From Channa striata (taxonomy: Eukaryota > Chordata > Actinopteri > Anabantiformes > Channidae), in NCBI GenBank assembly GCA_033026295.1, contig CM065182.1, positions 22,194,215-22,258,214 of the forward strand: a DNA stretch of 64,000 nucleotides. Reading direction: 5' to 3'. A program made the translations under genes and the position numbers. Positions 25,561-35,493 of this stretch are shown here, piece after piece. The stretch's first letter is position 1. Each line of letters starts with the position of its first letter. A model generated the notes under the pieces. That model had not been told where the DNA came from. It worked only from the letters and a program-made list of their open reading frames with translations, and made no database searches.

Positions 25561-26949
25561 CTAGCAGGATTACAATGTCATTCTACTGCAGTTAATATAG
25601 TTGAGCCATTGGCATGTCATGTGAAGAATGATAAAACAAATACCTGCGAACTGGGGAATTGTTTAGGGCATTTGTCTCTTTGGCAACTGACAGCAAGCTT
25701 ACTAAAATGCTTTGTCACATGCTCATTACTCATATTTTAAGAAATGATGAAAGAGGCTCAGGGACCGTGGTTAAGACTCCAGTAGCGCCACCATTTTAAC
25801 CCTTAATCAACTACATGCATAGTAGTTTTAACGCTGACTTTGTTTTGTTTTTTTATTTATTTGCTTTATTGAAAGATCACTTGCATATCTGCCCCACACT
25901 CTCATAACATCTTCACTCGGGACCAAATTATAGCTTCCATGTATTGACTGAAATATGTGTTGGAACAAATTCTAGCACCCTTAATTAATAGTTCTGTGGG
26001 CACATCGTTTCCTGAAATTGTATCTCCACAACGAGGTAGTTCTACAAGTCAAAATCAAAAAGTAAGAGATATAAGGAGGAAATCATCCATTATCAAAACA
26101 TCGGGATACAAAAAATTAAACTGCTCATGAGCGCATCGATTTGTGTGTGAATTTGATGCGCAAATTTTCCGTAATGATGCAAGGTGTTATTGGATTCATT
26201 GCTCCTTGTTATGTGGGTGGTAACCTTTAAATACATCACTGTTCTGTGTCGCCTGGGCTTATTTGTGTCAGTGTTTGTGTTATTATTCTACTGAAGAGAA
26301 AGCCTTGTTTAATCTGTGTTTATGGCACTGTGCAGTACACCTCTTCATTATCTGATGCATATTGAGAATAAAATCCATTGTAGCATTTTATCCCGGAGAG
26401 GAGCTCCTGATATTGGCATTGTCAGTGACATTTGAGCAAGAAAAAAAGGTGATAGTGCTGGTGGGCTGAGCATCTCCACAGAGACAAGTATATATTTATA
26501 ATGTTGTTGCTAGCGGCCAAAATGGGTCCAGAAATGGATTTGCTTGTTCACGCAGTGCTAAAGGCTTCGCTCACAGACCACATAAGACAGCATGGAAATA
26601 ACGTTTGCTGGAGTGAGATCATAAAACGGCAGCAGGCAGCGCTTTGCAATCAGCCCATCTCCACCAATAAACGAGGAATGTCAACACAAAGCTAAGTGAA
26701 GGACACACCTGCTGCGAATCGAATGCCTTCTACTGCACTGGGTTTCACTTTGAAGGGGGTCACCTCGATTTTATTAGCACACATACTTGGGAACATTAAC
26801 CCTGAGACTTGCGCCTTTAAGGTTATTGTCTTCTAGTATGTCTCATAAACTCCTCCTTAACCTGTATCAAGCCTGATTCATAAAGAAATAATATTGATAA
26901 TGACTTGCCTGTGGCACATCTATTTGCCATTCAAAAGAGTTCTGGGAAA
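25561..26949. other. Gene-free sequence
   Basis: AT-rich, with no supported gene or repeat family. Confidence 0.5.
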
Positions 26950-26976
26950 GTGTGTGTGTGTGTGTGTGTGTGTGTG
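26950..26976. repeat. (GT)n microsatellite
   Basis: Perfect alternating GT over about 27 bp. Confidence 0.97.
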
Positions 26977-27009
26977 CTTGTGAGTTGAGCGTGCAGCAGA
27001 CGGAGAGAG

Positions 27010-27500
27010 AAAATTATCTGAATACCAGCATGGAAATGTGATAAATATTCCTAGAGATGAAATCATCTAAAGCCTTCTGACACTGCAAGTCTAATTAGCA
27101 GATGGTAATTAATCACATGTTGCTGTGGTTATTGTGAATAATGAGACTCTAAAAATGCACTTTATGAATGAAAGTGGGACTAAGCAGTCTCTGTATTATT
27201 GATCACTGACATAACTTCACAACCACCCCTGGGGTAATCCTCACAGAGGATAAAATTGCCAAATATTAGATTTCCTTTTTCTCTTTAGAATCCTTATTTT
27301 AGAGCTTGATTATGGGAGACTTGCAGATGGAAAAAAAAAAGTCCACTGTATTGTCTTTGCCCTCCCCAGAGAACACCAGGCTTAAAGTGTGCACTAACCA
27401 TTATGAAATATTAATTAAGCTGCAGCTGATAAAACAATATGTTGATATCACATCATCAAATGGCATATGCTAATTGCGTATTCCCGGACTTCATTATAAA
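27010..27500. promoter_or_regulatory. Candidate conserved non-coding element (weak)
   Basis: The stretch is rich in TAATTA/ATTAA homeodomain-like words ('ctaattagcagatggtaatt', 'atattaattaagctgcagc') and has an octamer-like 'atatgctaattgcg' near 27465-27478. It lacks transposon hallmarks, and its texture resembles vertebrate developmental enhancers. AT-rich DNA yields such words by chance, so only comparison with other fish could settle it. Confidence 0.2.
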
Positions 27501-29667
27501 CCCTGCAACAGTAATTCTAATCAAAGCTATGCCAGTGCTTCATCACGGCAGCTTCCTAAGGGGCCGGGTGTAATTGTATCATCAATTGCTTCAAGTCGTC
27601 TTATCCCCAGTCTTATCCTCCACTGCATGGGGAGCACTCCAAGCCCCTTCCTGAACAGAGCTACTGAGAAACACTGATGCTATGTGTCAGATTAGTGAAT
27701 GCCTTCACTGATTCTGAACTGGCCTCTTTTGTTTCTGATTTGGTTAGCACATCATCTGCTGATGATGCTCAGGGAGCTAACGTTAAGTGTCTGCAGACTG
27801 TCCGTTTATTTTCACAACTTCTACATTATGCTTGCTTAGGGCAACTGCACTATGGGTGCCAAGACTAACACTTCAATCTAAATGGTCTGCACATAGATAA
27901 GCCTTTCCACCTTACTAGTTGCCAAGGCACTTACACACACTCATGCCACGCAGGAGTGGCTTGAAGCAATCTGCAATCTGTATTATGTAAACATGGACAG
28001 GAGGATCGTGGGATCAAATTGCTGGTCCCATATGCTACACTCACTGTAACCTGCAAAACAAAGCCGTGTTCATTTTGTAAAGGACATTCAACCTGTACAA
28101 AGTCATTTAGCTCCCACATATACTACATGTTAAGTCATTATAGTAAAGCTCAACGTTAATTTAAGGTCAGAGACAGAACATGGACATCAGTCATCATGAC
28201 ATCCACCAGCCAAACCTCCACAGTATTAATTTTTGCCTTGTTACAAGAAGGATATCACACTTTTTGAATTTGCACCAAATGTTGGCAGCGGGTATAAACT
28301 GGATGTGTCCCATAGTATAATCCCTAAAGCAGCGGGCAGTTTTGCAGTCACAGGTAAGCATAGCTCAGAGGCATGAGGCTTCAGCAAACCGCTGCATTGC
28401 AATTCATAAGCGGCATTTTGCACTGACTGAATGAAACACGCTTAAAAAGCTAAACTATTGTCTTACAGAATAAAAACCAAGGCGAGCTACTTACAGCTGG
28501 ACAAAAACAGGATGCTACAACTGAGGACAGCTGTGAAAACAACAAATCTGACAAAAATCAAGAAATCTTTGAAAAAAGAAATTTGGTTTACATTATGTCG
28601 GAAAATGGAAACTGGCAGCAATGTTCCAACATGTCAGTTTGATGAATGTCCTTCAGTGTCTTTTGATGCCGTACATCGGTTATGTGTTTATTACCTATAA
28701 CGGCTACAAATAGCTCATTGTCACCAGTGATGAATAGTGTGTGATGTACTTAAGTTAGTGCAGCAAACAGGGTACAGACGCTGGCTGGGGTCCATTTCTA
28801 TACCACAGAACCAACAAGTCCGCCAGCACCCATAAAGGTTGTTTGTACCTGCCTTCTCCTAGGAGCCACTCCAGCCTCTTTTGAAAAAATGACAAAGCAT
28901 TCACGTGCATTAGTTAGCTTCCGTTGACACAGCACCATAAAGTGGGCCTTCATCACCATGGAAACAATCTTACGCGGACGTTATTTCTGTGGGCTCAACA
29001 TGGCTTGGTGTCATGTTTGGCTGATGTACTTGCATCATCAAACAACCGAGAACTACAAGCTATTCCTAGTTGCAGACCGATAGGGACTAAACATGAGCAG
29101 AGACGTGTCATGGCTGGTGTTTTGGTGTTTGTGTGGGGATCGTCGAACACACCAATAATTTAGAAAATGACCAAAATTATCCTTTAGGAATAGAGGTGTA
29201 TCGTCATCGAATGTGTGGTTAAACTGTCATGGCTAACCCTCAGAAGCATAGGATATATCTGTCCGTTTGTTATTGCTTTTGATTTTCCCTTTATATTTTA
29301 CTATGCCAGTGTTTGGTGTGATTTTTTGTAGCACAACCTCATCTGTGTGAAAGATATTTTGTCATTCTGACCTACTGTAATAACACATAGATCCACACTC
29401 ACACGAAAAATGCTGATATCCTGCTGAGTTGGATGTCAGCAGATTCACCGCCACTTTGTGTTCCAGCAAAATAAAAACGGAAAAAACGTGTGAATAATCG
29501 ACACGAAGCATTGATAGATGCGTCCTAATTTGCACGCATGAACAGACACGAGAAAACATTTATCGGTTTCACATCTGTACTTTCAACAAACAAACAAAAA
29601 GAACATCTGCAGCCTCTGCATCTTTTTGCTATTTCATCCTAAAGAGACGGTGTGAGTTGATAACAGC
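27501..29667. other. Gene-free sequence
   Basis: Short open frames only (60-80 codons). No recognisable repeat or RNA gene. Confidence 0.5.
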
Positions 29668-29760
29668 GGGCTGATCAGGGACTCCTGCGGGTTAAGGTCA
29701 TGGGTGTAGATTCAACCCTGTACACCTTTTTGAGGTGCCACTAAGGTGGGCATGGGGCTG
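29668..29760 (+). repeat. Possible tRNA-derived SINE fragment
   Basis: 'ggtcatgggtgtagattcaa' followed by 'ccctgtacacc' looks like a worn B-box (GGTTCGATTCC). It is followed by 'tgaggtgccact', a phrase found in the body of common teleost SINEs. No A-box can be placed confidently. Confidence 0.35.
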
Positions 29761-30639
29761 AAAGGACATTCTGTGCCTTTCTGACTGGGTTTACGACTTC
29801 AAAGTGGACAAGTAAAGGATACATCATACTCAGAAATTCAGTAATCAAACTCAAAAGCTCGGTTTAAAGAGTGCTATTTTTGGACACATGCCATGCACAC
29901 GTTTTGGAGGATATACTGTGTTTGCAGCTGAAAAAAAATAAGAAAAGCGCGATGGTTAAAACCGCTGTGTCACATACAGCCTGACTCCTACAGAATTAGT
30001 GGCAGAACTATACCTGTGTATCCTCACTCCATTAATTTAGAATGTGCTAACAAGCTGTTGACAGTATATCAGACAGTGGCAGTCAGTTTAATTGTACCAA
30101 GGCAATTACCGTGGATGCCATTTTTGTCTGACTCAGCTCATTTATGCATTCATTGATCCATTAGCACGTATGTGGTTCCAAGAAGACTCGAGTGCTGCTG
30201 GAATAAAGGCAGCAAAAGGCGTGAGAACTAGCTTAATATTATTAACAAGCTCATTTGAATCCAACTGCAACCTTGCAGGGGCCACTGTTCTTCTTTAAAA
30301 CACGCTGCAATTTCATCACCCCCCCCCACCAAAAAAAGCACTGAAAGCAGTGTTTATTCTGTGTGCTGAGCAAACTCTGAACCCACTTCAATTTATAAAC
30401 TTATTGACTTTATTGTCTTCTGACACAATACCTTGGACTTGTGGCTCCAGATAAGAATAATAAATCACGGTAAACAATAAAACACAGTTGCCCAATATAG
30501 CTTGGAGGTGAGGCTTTACTGTGACGCTTGTGAATCTTTATTTACAACTATCAGCCTGAATGGCAAAATCTGTGTGGGCTGCTGTTAAAGGTGTTTCAAT
30601 ATGCTGTTTACCCCATCTCCCCATTTAATTAACTGTCAT
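29761..30639. other. Gene-free sequence
   Basis: Contains a 9-C run near 30320. No gene or repeat recognised. Confidence 0.5.
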
Positions 30640-31015
30640 TGATTTGTGTTGACTAGGTGTGGTTTATGTACCTTTTGTCCTCTTGTAATTTCACCACTTC
30701 TCCATTCTGAGTCATTGGTGCTGCTGAGAAGCACACCCAAATTAATCTTGCATTTAAGAGCCATTTTCACCCCCGCAGAATGCTATTGCCAAGATTTATT
30801 TTGTTTTCCACCAGGCTCAAACCACAATTCCTTTCATTAACAGGACCTGGGTCGTACGCACGTGCCCTCGTGCTGTTGATTGGACATCTTATTGAAATTA
30901 AGGTAATGGATTGCTCGTGATTTATTTTTATTAATGCCTTCCACTGCCCAGATTTTTGAATGAAAATGAAGGAGTAATCTCAATTTCCATTTAGTTGTCT
31001 GATAAACGTAGGAAA
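30640..31015. promoter_or_regulatory. Candidate conserved non-coding element (weak)
   Basis: Balanced-composition sequence with many homeodomain-like words ('cccaaattaatcttgcattt', 'atttttattaatgcc', 'ggtaatggattgc') and no repeat signature. It resembles deeply conserved vertebrate non-coding elements in texture only. Confidence 0.2.
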
Positions 31016-31956
31016 TGTGCTATTGGGAAGAAAATTAACTATTATCAGGATGAGGCCATCATGCACTGAATCTAAAGGCCACAACGAGTCCAAAAGCTCA
31101 AATTCTTTTAGTTTGACAAAGCAGCTGAGAAAATGGCAGCAGTGGCCCACTACAGATGTGAGCCTACATTATGTTCGCTCAATTTTCACCTTTAATTATT
31201 CAGACTACTCGATCTTTTCCAGGAAACATGGGCTGACTCTTTAGATTGTGAACAGTTATACATTAGGTTTGGTGAGGGCTAGCAGAGTGTCATTAAAAAT
31301 ACATGTCAGTGTGATGGCATTTTCTGTTAAGTAAGACTCACAAACAGCACCAGCAACTCAGGCAAAGAACAGCTTCTACTCCCTCACACTTCAGCACAGA
31401 ACAGTGACTTAAATTTCTCAGATTGTAACCTGCATGTACTGAAGCACATTGGCGTCATTCATCGCTCATACAGGAACCCATAGGTTACATTGTAGTCAAT
31501 TTCACAACAACAGAATAAATCCCAATGATGTTTTGTCATGGCAACCAGGGAGATACTAACTTCCTGGTTGACCTAAAAAATAAAGTCATCTTAATTTATG
31601 GCACTCTACAGTATCAGTGTACATAAGATACTGAAAACTAATGCAGTGTTTGTTCAATGTTTGTCCAACCTAATTGGAGCGATGGGGAGCACCAGAGAAG
31701 GATATAGTAGATGTGATTACTTACCATACTGAAGGACGGTTTGGGACACCATTACATGGCACGTGACAGTTCAAAGAATTCCATCCAAACACGGTATCAA
31801 ACTACTGCTTAGCGGACATGTGATGCCTGATAATATTAATAGAACAGCACTAATCATGATTAGCAATTATACTGGAGAACACCCCTGAAGACTAGCCAAA
31901 ACTTTCTGGACTGGACAGTTCAGTCACAATCTGGTAGGGGCAAACACCTAGAAATT
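31016..31956. other. Gene-free sequence
   Basis: No supported feature. An open frame at 31017-31244 has no domain. Confidence 0.5.
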
Positions 31957-32012
31957 TCAATTTTCAATTCAAGCTTTTTTATATAGCAACAATTCACAAC
32001 AAAGTCATCTCA
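31957..32012 (-). mobile_element. LINE 3' tail, minus strand
   Basis: Read on the minus strand, this gives 'gatgactttgttgtgaatt', then 'gctatat', and ends 'gaattgaaaattgaa'. That matches the tails at 5009-5060 (plus) and 34705-34756 (plus). It is truncated to the last few dozen bases. It sits downstream, in minus-strand terms, of a reverse transcriptase fragment, but another tail type lies between them, so the two need not be one insertion. Confidence 0.65.
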
Positions 32013-32040
32013 CAGCAACTGTGTGCAAGCAGGCAAGTAA

Positions 32041-32090
32041 GTCAATTTCTTCATACAGCACCTTTCATGTGCTTTACAAAAACATCAGGG
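32041..32090 (-). mobile_element. Second LINE-type 3' tail fragment, minus strand
   Basis: The minus strand reads 'tttttgtaaagcacatgaaa' then 'ggtgctgtatgaagaaa', like the L2/CR1-type tail 'tgtaaagcacttt...ggtgctatataaataaa'. It lies 3' of the reverse transcriptase fragment on the same strand and is a plausible tail for it, with most of the coding region deleted. Confidence 0.5.
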
Positions 32091-32120
32091 GTGAAAGCTA
32101 TGCAGTAAAATAGAACATAA

Positions 32121-32409
32121 AAAAGCAGCACTAACATTTACTAGTACCAACTAAGAACATTGTCCCACATCTTCCCCGTGCATTAGAAGATCGTTTGAAT
32201 CTAAGAGCAGTTTCTGTTGAATGCAGTCGACAAAACCCAGACTGAGACTTGTCAAGGAACTTGTGTTGGTCAAGAACAGTAACATGCATTTCGGCAACCA
32301 TTCTTTCTAAGACTTTAGCAATAGGTGGCCACTTAGAAATAGGTCTGTAGATCTGGAGCATAAAAGGGTCAAATTCTGACTTTTTGAGATGAGCATGTTT
32401 GGAATAATT
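32121..32409 (-). pseudogene. LINE reverse transcriptase fragment (L2/CR1-like)
   Basis: The minus-strand translation carries the conserved start of a non-LTR retrotransposon reverse transcriptase: LKKSEFDP, then YRPIS (32349-32335), IAKVLERMV, LDQHKFLDKSQSGF (QSGF at 32244-32233) and LHSTETAL. After a frameshift it continues NDLLM and, past a stop, LVLVNVSAAF (ending near 32121), the region that leads to the first catalytic Asp in intact enzymes. In the living family this polymerase copies element RNA at a nicked target. Here the palm YADD motif, the endonuclease domain and the rest are missing. The fragment has at least one frameshift and one stop and is dead. The clade (L2-like rather than Rex1) is inferred from the YRPIS/HSTETAL motifs. 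Confidence 0.88.
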
Positions 32410-32461
32410 TTTATACATTTTTTTTAATTCATTTAATTTCACTTTTTCACTGCTCTTAACT

Positions 32462-32811
32462 TGTATATAGGCATTCCTTTTTCTGTTTTGTGTGTGTTTT
32501 CTCGATCTCCAGCCCTTAATACTGGTCGTGAGTCTGTAGATAGCTTTGGTAGTTCAGGTTTTTGTTATAGCCTGCCTATAACAGTGTCTCTGCCTTTGAG
32601 TTTATGCTGGTTTGTGAGTTAACGTTGTTAAAGCTTTTGAGAGAGTTTTGTTAGAGCACAGGTCTGTGTGCTAAGCATTATAGGATCTGTAGTACGTGTG
32701 ATAATTATTATTTGTATTTCACGCGCAAATAAACCGGTTGCATGTCTCAGCTTCTGCTTTTGGGTCCAGTAGTTACAGTTTCTTTGGTTACAGAATCTAG
32801 TTACGGTAACA
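32462..32811 (+). mobile_element. LTR-like block (possible solo LTR fragment)
   Basis: This T- and G-rich sequence has an AATAAA signal within 'cgcaaataaaccgg' near 32730. About 40 bp further on is 'cttctgcttttgggtcca', and the block ends 'acggtaaca'. Teleost Gypsy-type LTRs often finish with 'ctgc..ttgggtcc...taaca'. The left limit (a TG at 32462) is a guess, and no target duplication is visible. The right end resembles that of the block at 54624-55240, which supports an LTR origin for both. Confidence 0.4.
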
Positions 32812-33520
32812 TTACACCTTTATATGCATGTGTTTATTTCTATAATGATTCTTGTGAGTGTGCGGTAATTTGAGTTTTCAAACTGTGAAATATAACATGG
32901 TCCTGACCACAGAGAAAGTGTAAAACTACCACAATTTATTGAGATAAGTCTGTTGTCACTTTGGGATACCCGGCTACTTCAAGTCCACACAAAGTCATGA
33001 CCAAATAATTCCCCTTCACTCCTCCAAAATCTAATACCTTTGGAAAAAAGGCAAAAAATGTGTTACTGAAGCAGAAGAAGAGCAAAAGTCAGAATCTCAA
33101 ACATTCGTGCTTGAATATTAAGTGTGCAGCATTTTTATTCATCGTAAGTGGACAATGACTAATACCCGACGGGCTGTGCGTAACAAGGCACAGCAGATGG
33201 TAGAAGATCATAGTGAAGCACTGTGAGTGTGCTGAGTCTCATGCTAGTGCAAACATGAGATGTTCATTGTAATCTATTGTAAGAAATGCAAGAGTTTTGT
33301 TAGTAAATCATTTTTCAGTATTTTTCCTCCAGAAATGTTCAGAATACTGCAATAGCAAAGAGGTTCCGCAGGAAATGGAATGACTGGATAGGATATTCTA
33401 GTGCACAGTACTTTTTTTTGACTGACTTCGTTCATTAATGGAACATGAGTCATGAGGAGATGGTTGAGATGCAAAGTGCACAGCTGTCACACTACAATCA
33501 AACTGTACGCCATAATCCTG
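32812..33520. other. Gene-free sequence
   Basis: No recognisable feature. Confidence 0.5.
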
Positions 33521-33580
33521 TGAGGTTAAGTTTAGGCAACAGAAGCATAGTTGGTGAAAGTGTCTGGGATCACATTATGA
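33521..33580 (+). repeat. 'ggttaggtttaggcaac'-type repeat fragment, copy 1
   Basis: 'gaggttaagtttaggcaaca' followed by 'gaagcatagttggtgaaag' and 'gggatcac' fits a dispersed teleost repeat built on 'ggttaggtttaggcaac...acttggtt...gatc'. Related pieces lie at 38276-38375 and 60226-60302. Confidence 0.4.
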
Positions 33581-33888
33581 ATTCAGTGTTACCATATTTG
33601 TAACATGTTATTTAACATCATTTTGATAACAGAAGCCTGGACACAACTGTTTTGCCTACCAAACATATTAGCAGCTTCAGTTTAATTGCATAACATACTA
33701 TCATTAGTCAGACTTGTAATGTGGTATTGCTGCTCTCCCTCAGTAAATTATATTTCATGTTTGTTGAACCATTTTACACCAGTGAGCATGAGAGGTCAGC
33801 ATTCAAGATCAAGAATGTGAGTCACAGAGACGTAAATTACTTTATTAAAGTTGGATGGGCAGGAGATGCTGCGCTGCACAGTCTCGGC
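33581..33888. other. Gene-free sequence
   Basis: AT-rich, with no recognisable feature. An open frame from 33721 runs through it without any domain. Confidence 0.45.
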
Positions 33889-33960
33889 ATTCTACTGTTG
33901 CTCAAGGGCACAAAGTCAGCAGTTGTTAAAGAACAACACGCCTCTTTCCCTTCCCCGTCA
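33889..33960 (+). repeat. Possible SINE/LINE body fragment
   Basis: 'gttgctcaagggcacaaag' followed by 'tcagcagttgttaaagaac' and a C/T-rich tail resembles the 'cttgctcaagggcac..cggcagt' phrase common in teleost interspersed repeats. The match is short and the family is uncertain. Confidence 0.3.
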
Positions 33961-34300
33961 CATGGGTTACAGTAATTATTTCCTACGCTGCTGTACCTTT
34001 TGCCAAGCTATTAGTAGTTGTGTGTAACCTTTGGGCAAACCCACAGAATGTGTGATATGTTACACTGTGGAGATTTCTCATTATGTTTGATGTCATATTG
34101 TGCTATCTTTTCCCACGGCTGTCGTTATATGTGGGGGTGACAAACATCGCCACAACCAATGGAATGGCAAATTATGATGAGCTGTTGGGGGTGTATAAAT
34201 AGAAAATAGGACAATGTGTTATATACCCAAACTAGTTCAAAACATCAACTGTAATATTATGAATTAATATATATTCATATATAATATAATATATTTCCAT
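33961..34300. other. Gene-free sequence ending in AT-rich tract
   Basis: Positions 34258-34295 are almost pure A/T ('attaatatatattcatatat' and similar), immediately before the LINE 3' end. This is a plausible insertion site or slippage tract. Confidence 0.5.
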
Positions 34301-34756
34301 GCTGCTATAGGCTTAGACTGCTGGGAGACCAACCCCTGATGCACTGAGACACTTTCCTCCTCTCAGCCCACATTTATATGTCACCACTGTATGACATTAA
34401 CTCTGCGTCTTCTTTCTCCCTCTCTGTCTCTCTCTGTCCCTGTCCTCAGGTGTCCCCGGATTTGGAGCTGTGTGTCTTCCAGTGCGCAGCTACTGGTCCC
34501 ACCCAACCTGACCAATGTTTTCCTCTCACCCCAACTAGTCAAGGCAGATGTCCGCCCACCCTGAGCCTGGTTCTGCTGGAGGTTTCCTCCGTTAAAGGGA
34601 GTTTTTCCTCTCCACTGTTGCCTATGGCTTGCTCAAGGGGGATTTGTTGGGTTTTCTTTAAATGTCTGTATAGTCTCGACTTTATTATTTAAATTGCCTT
34701 GAGATTACTTTTCTTGTAAACTGGCGCTATATTAATAAAGTTGAATTGAACTGAAT
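34301..34756 (+). mobile_element. LINE 3' end, long 5'-truncated copy
   Basis: Several phrases of a very abundant teleost element occur in order: 'gctgctataggcttagactg' (34301), 'catttatatgtcac', 'atgacattaactctg', a C/T-rich block, 'gtccccggatttggagctg', 'gatgtccgcccaccctgagc', 'ctggttctgctggaggtttc' (34569 on), 'aaagggagtttttcctc', and the tail 'ggcgctatattaataaagtt' with 'gaattgaactgaa'. It is untranslated 3' sequence of a non-LTR retrotransposon and codes for nothing; the 104-codon open frame inside (34378-34692) is fortuitous. The coding part is absent, as in most copies. Confidence 0.85.
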
Positions 34757-35457
34757 AAATCACAGATTCGTTTTTATGTAATATAATAATAAGGTTAGTA
34801 ACAAAACCTACAAACGTTTGCAGTAGTAACAATGATGCCATAAAAAATGACCTACAGCAGCGAGATGACTGACAGAAGCAGAGGTTAATCTTGTTTATGA
34901 CAGAACTATCACTGGCAAAGAGAGATGATACGTCCCCTGGATCAATGTCTGTACAATATACTGTAGTCACATAATTACAGCAATTATCTAATAAACGTAA
35001 CTGATAATTAGGGAAAAAAAATACTATAATATCTTACACTGTTAAATGACAATCTTGAAAATAGATTAAAACATAGAAAATAATGTTATTCAGAGTGCTG
35101 TTTATTCACTGGCCATTTAGTCTCTATACATATTTATTTGCTTATGCGGTATTTTGCATAAAACAGAGAGCTTTTTCTGAAATTACTAAACAACCCAAAC
35201 CTGTTTGTGTCTATGTGCCATATCTGCACAGTCTCCCTCCTAATGTCTATCAAATGTGGCCACCTGTGCTCAATTAGTCATTTTTGCAAGGCCAGACAGA
35301 TGACACTAAGTGATTTGCATTAAAGCCTGTGGTAGCATTCCAAAAGAAAGATAAATAAAAATAAACTGTACAGATAGAAACCTTGCATATATTTTCAAAC
35401 AGAGCTCTATTTAGAGATAAGAGTTTAGAGACATATAATAATTTTATTACGATTTTT
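34757..35457. other. Gene-free AT-rich sequence
   Basis: No recognisable feature. Confidence 0.5.
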
Positions 35458-35493
35458 GTTAGATAAATCAGTGGCCTTCCTGATTTATCTAAC
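35458..35493. repeat. Perfect 14-bp inverted repeat (hairpin)
   Basis: The arm 'gttagataaatcag' (35458-35471) and its exact reverse complement (35480-35493) flank an 8-nt loop 'tggccttc'. A 14-bp perfect stem is unlikely by chance at a given place but not impossible over 64 kb. No T-run follows, and no miRNA-like length or mismatch pattern is present. It may be the core of a small MITE. Confidence 0.9.

Noticed and set aside
25382..25564. Open frame with an Ile-Tyr repeat
   Set aside because: It is translation of the (AT)n microsatellite.
34378..34692. 104-codon open frame
   Set aside because: It lies entirely inside a LINE 3' untranslated region, so it is not a gene.
35458..35493. miRNA precursor
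   Set aside because: The stem is 14 bp and perfect with an 8-nt loop, too short for a typical pre-miRNA. No known mature miRNA sequence was recognised.
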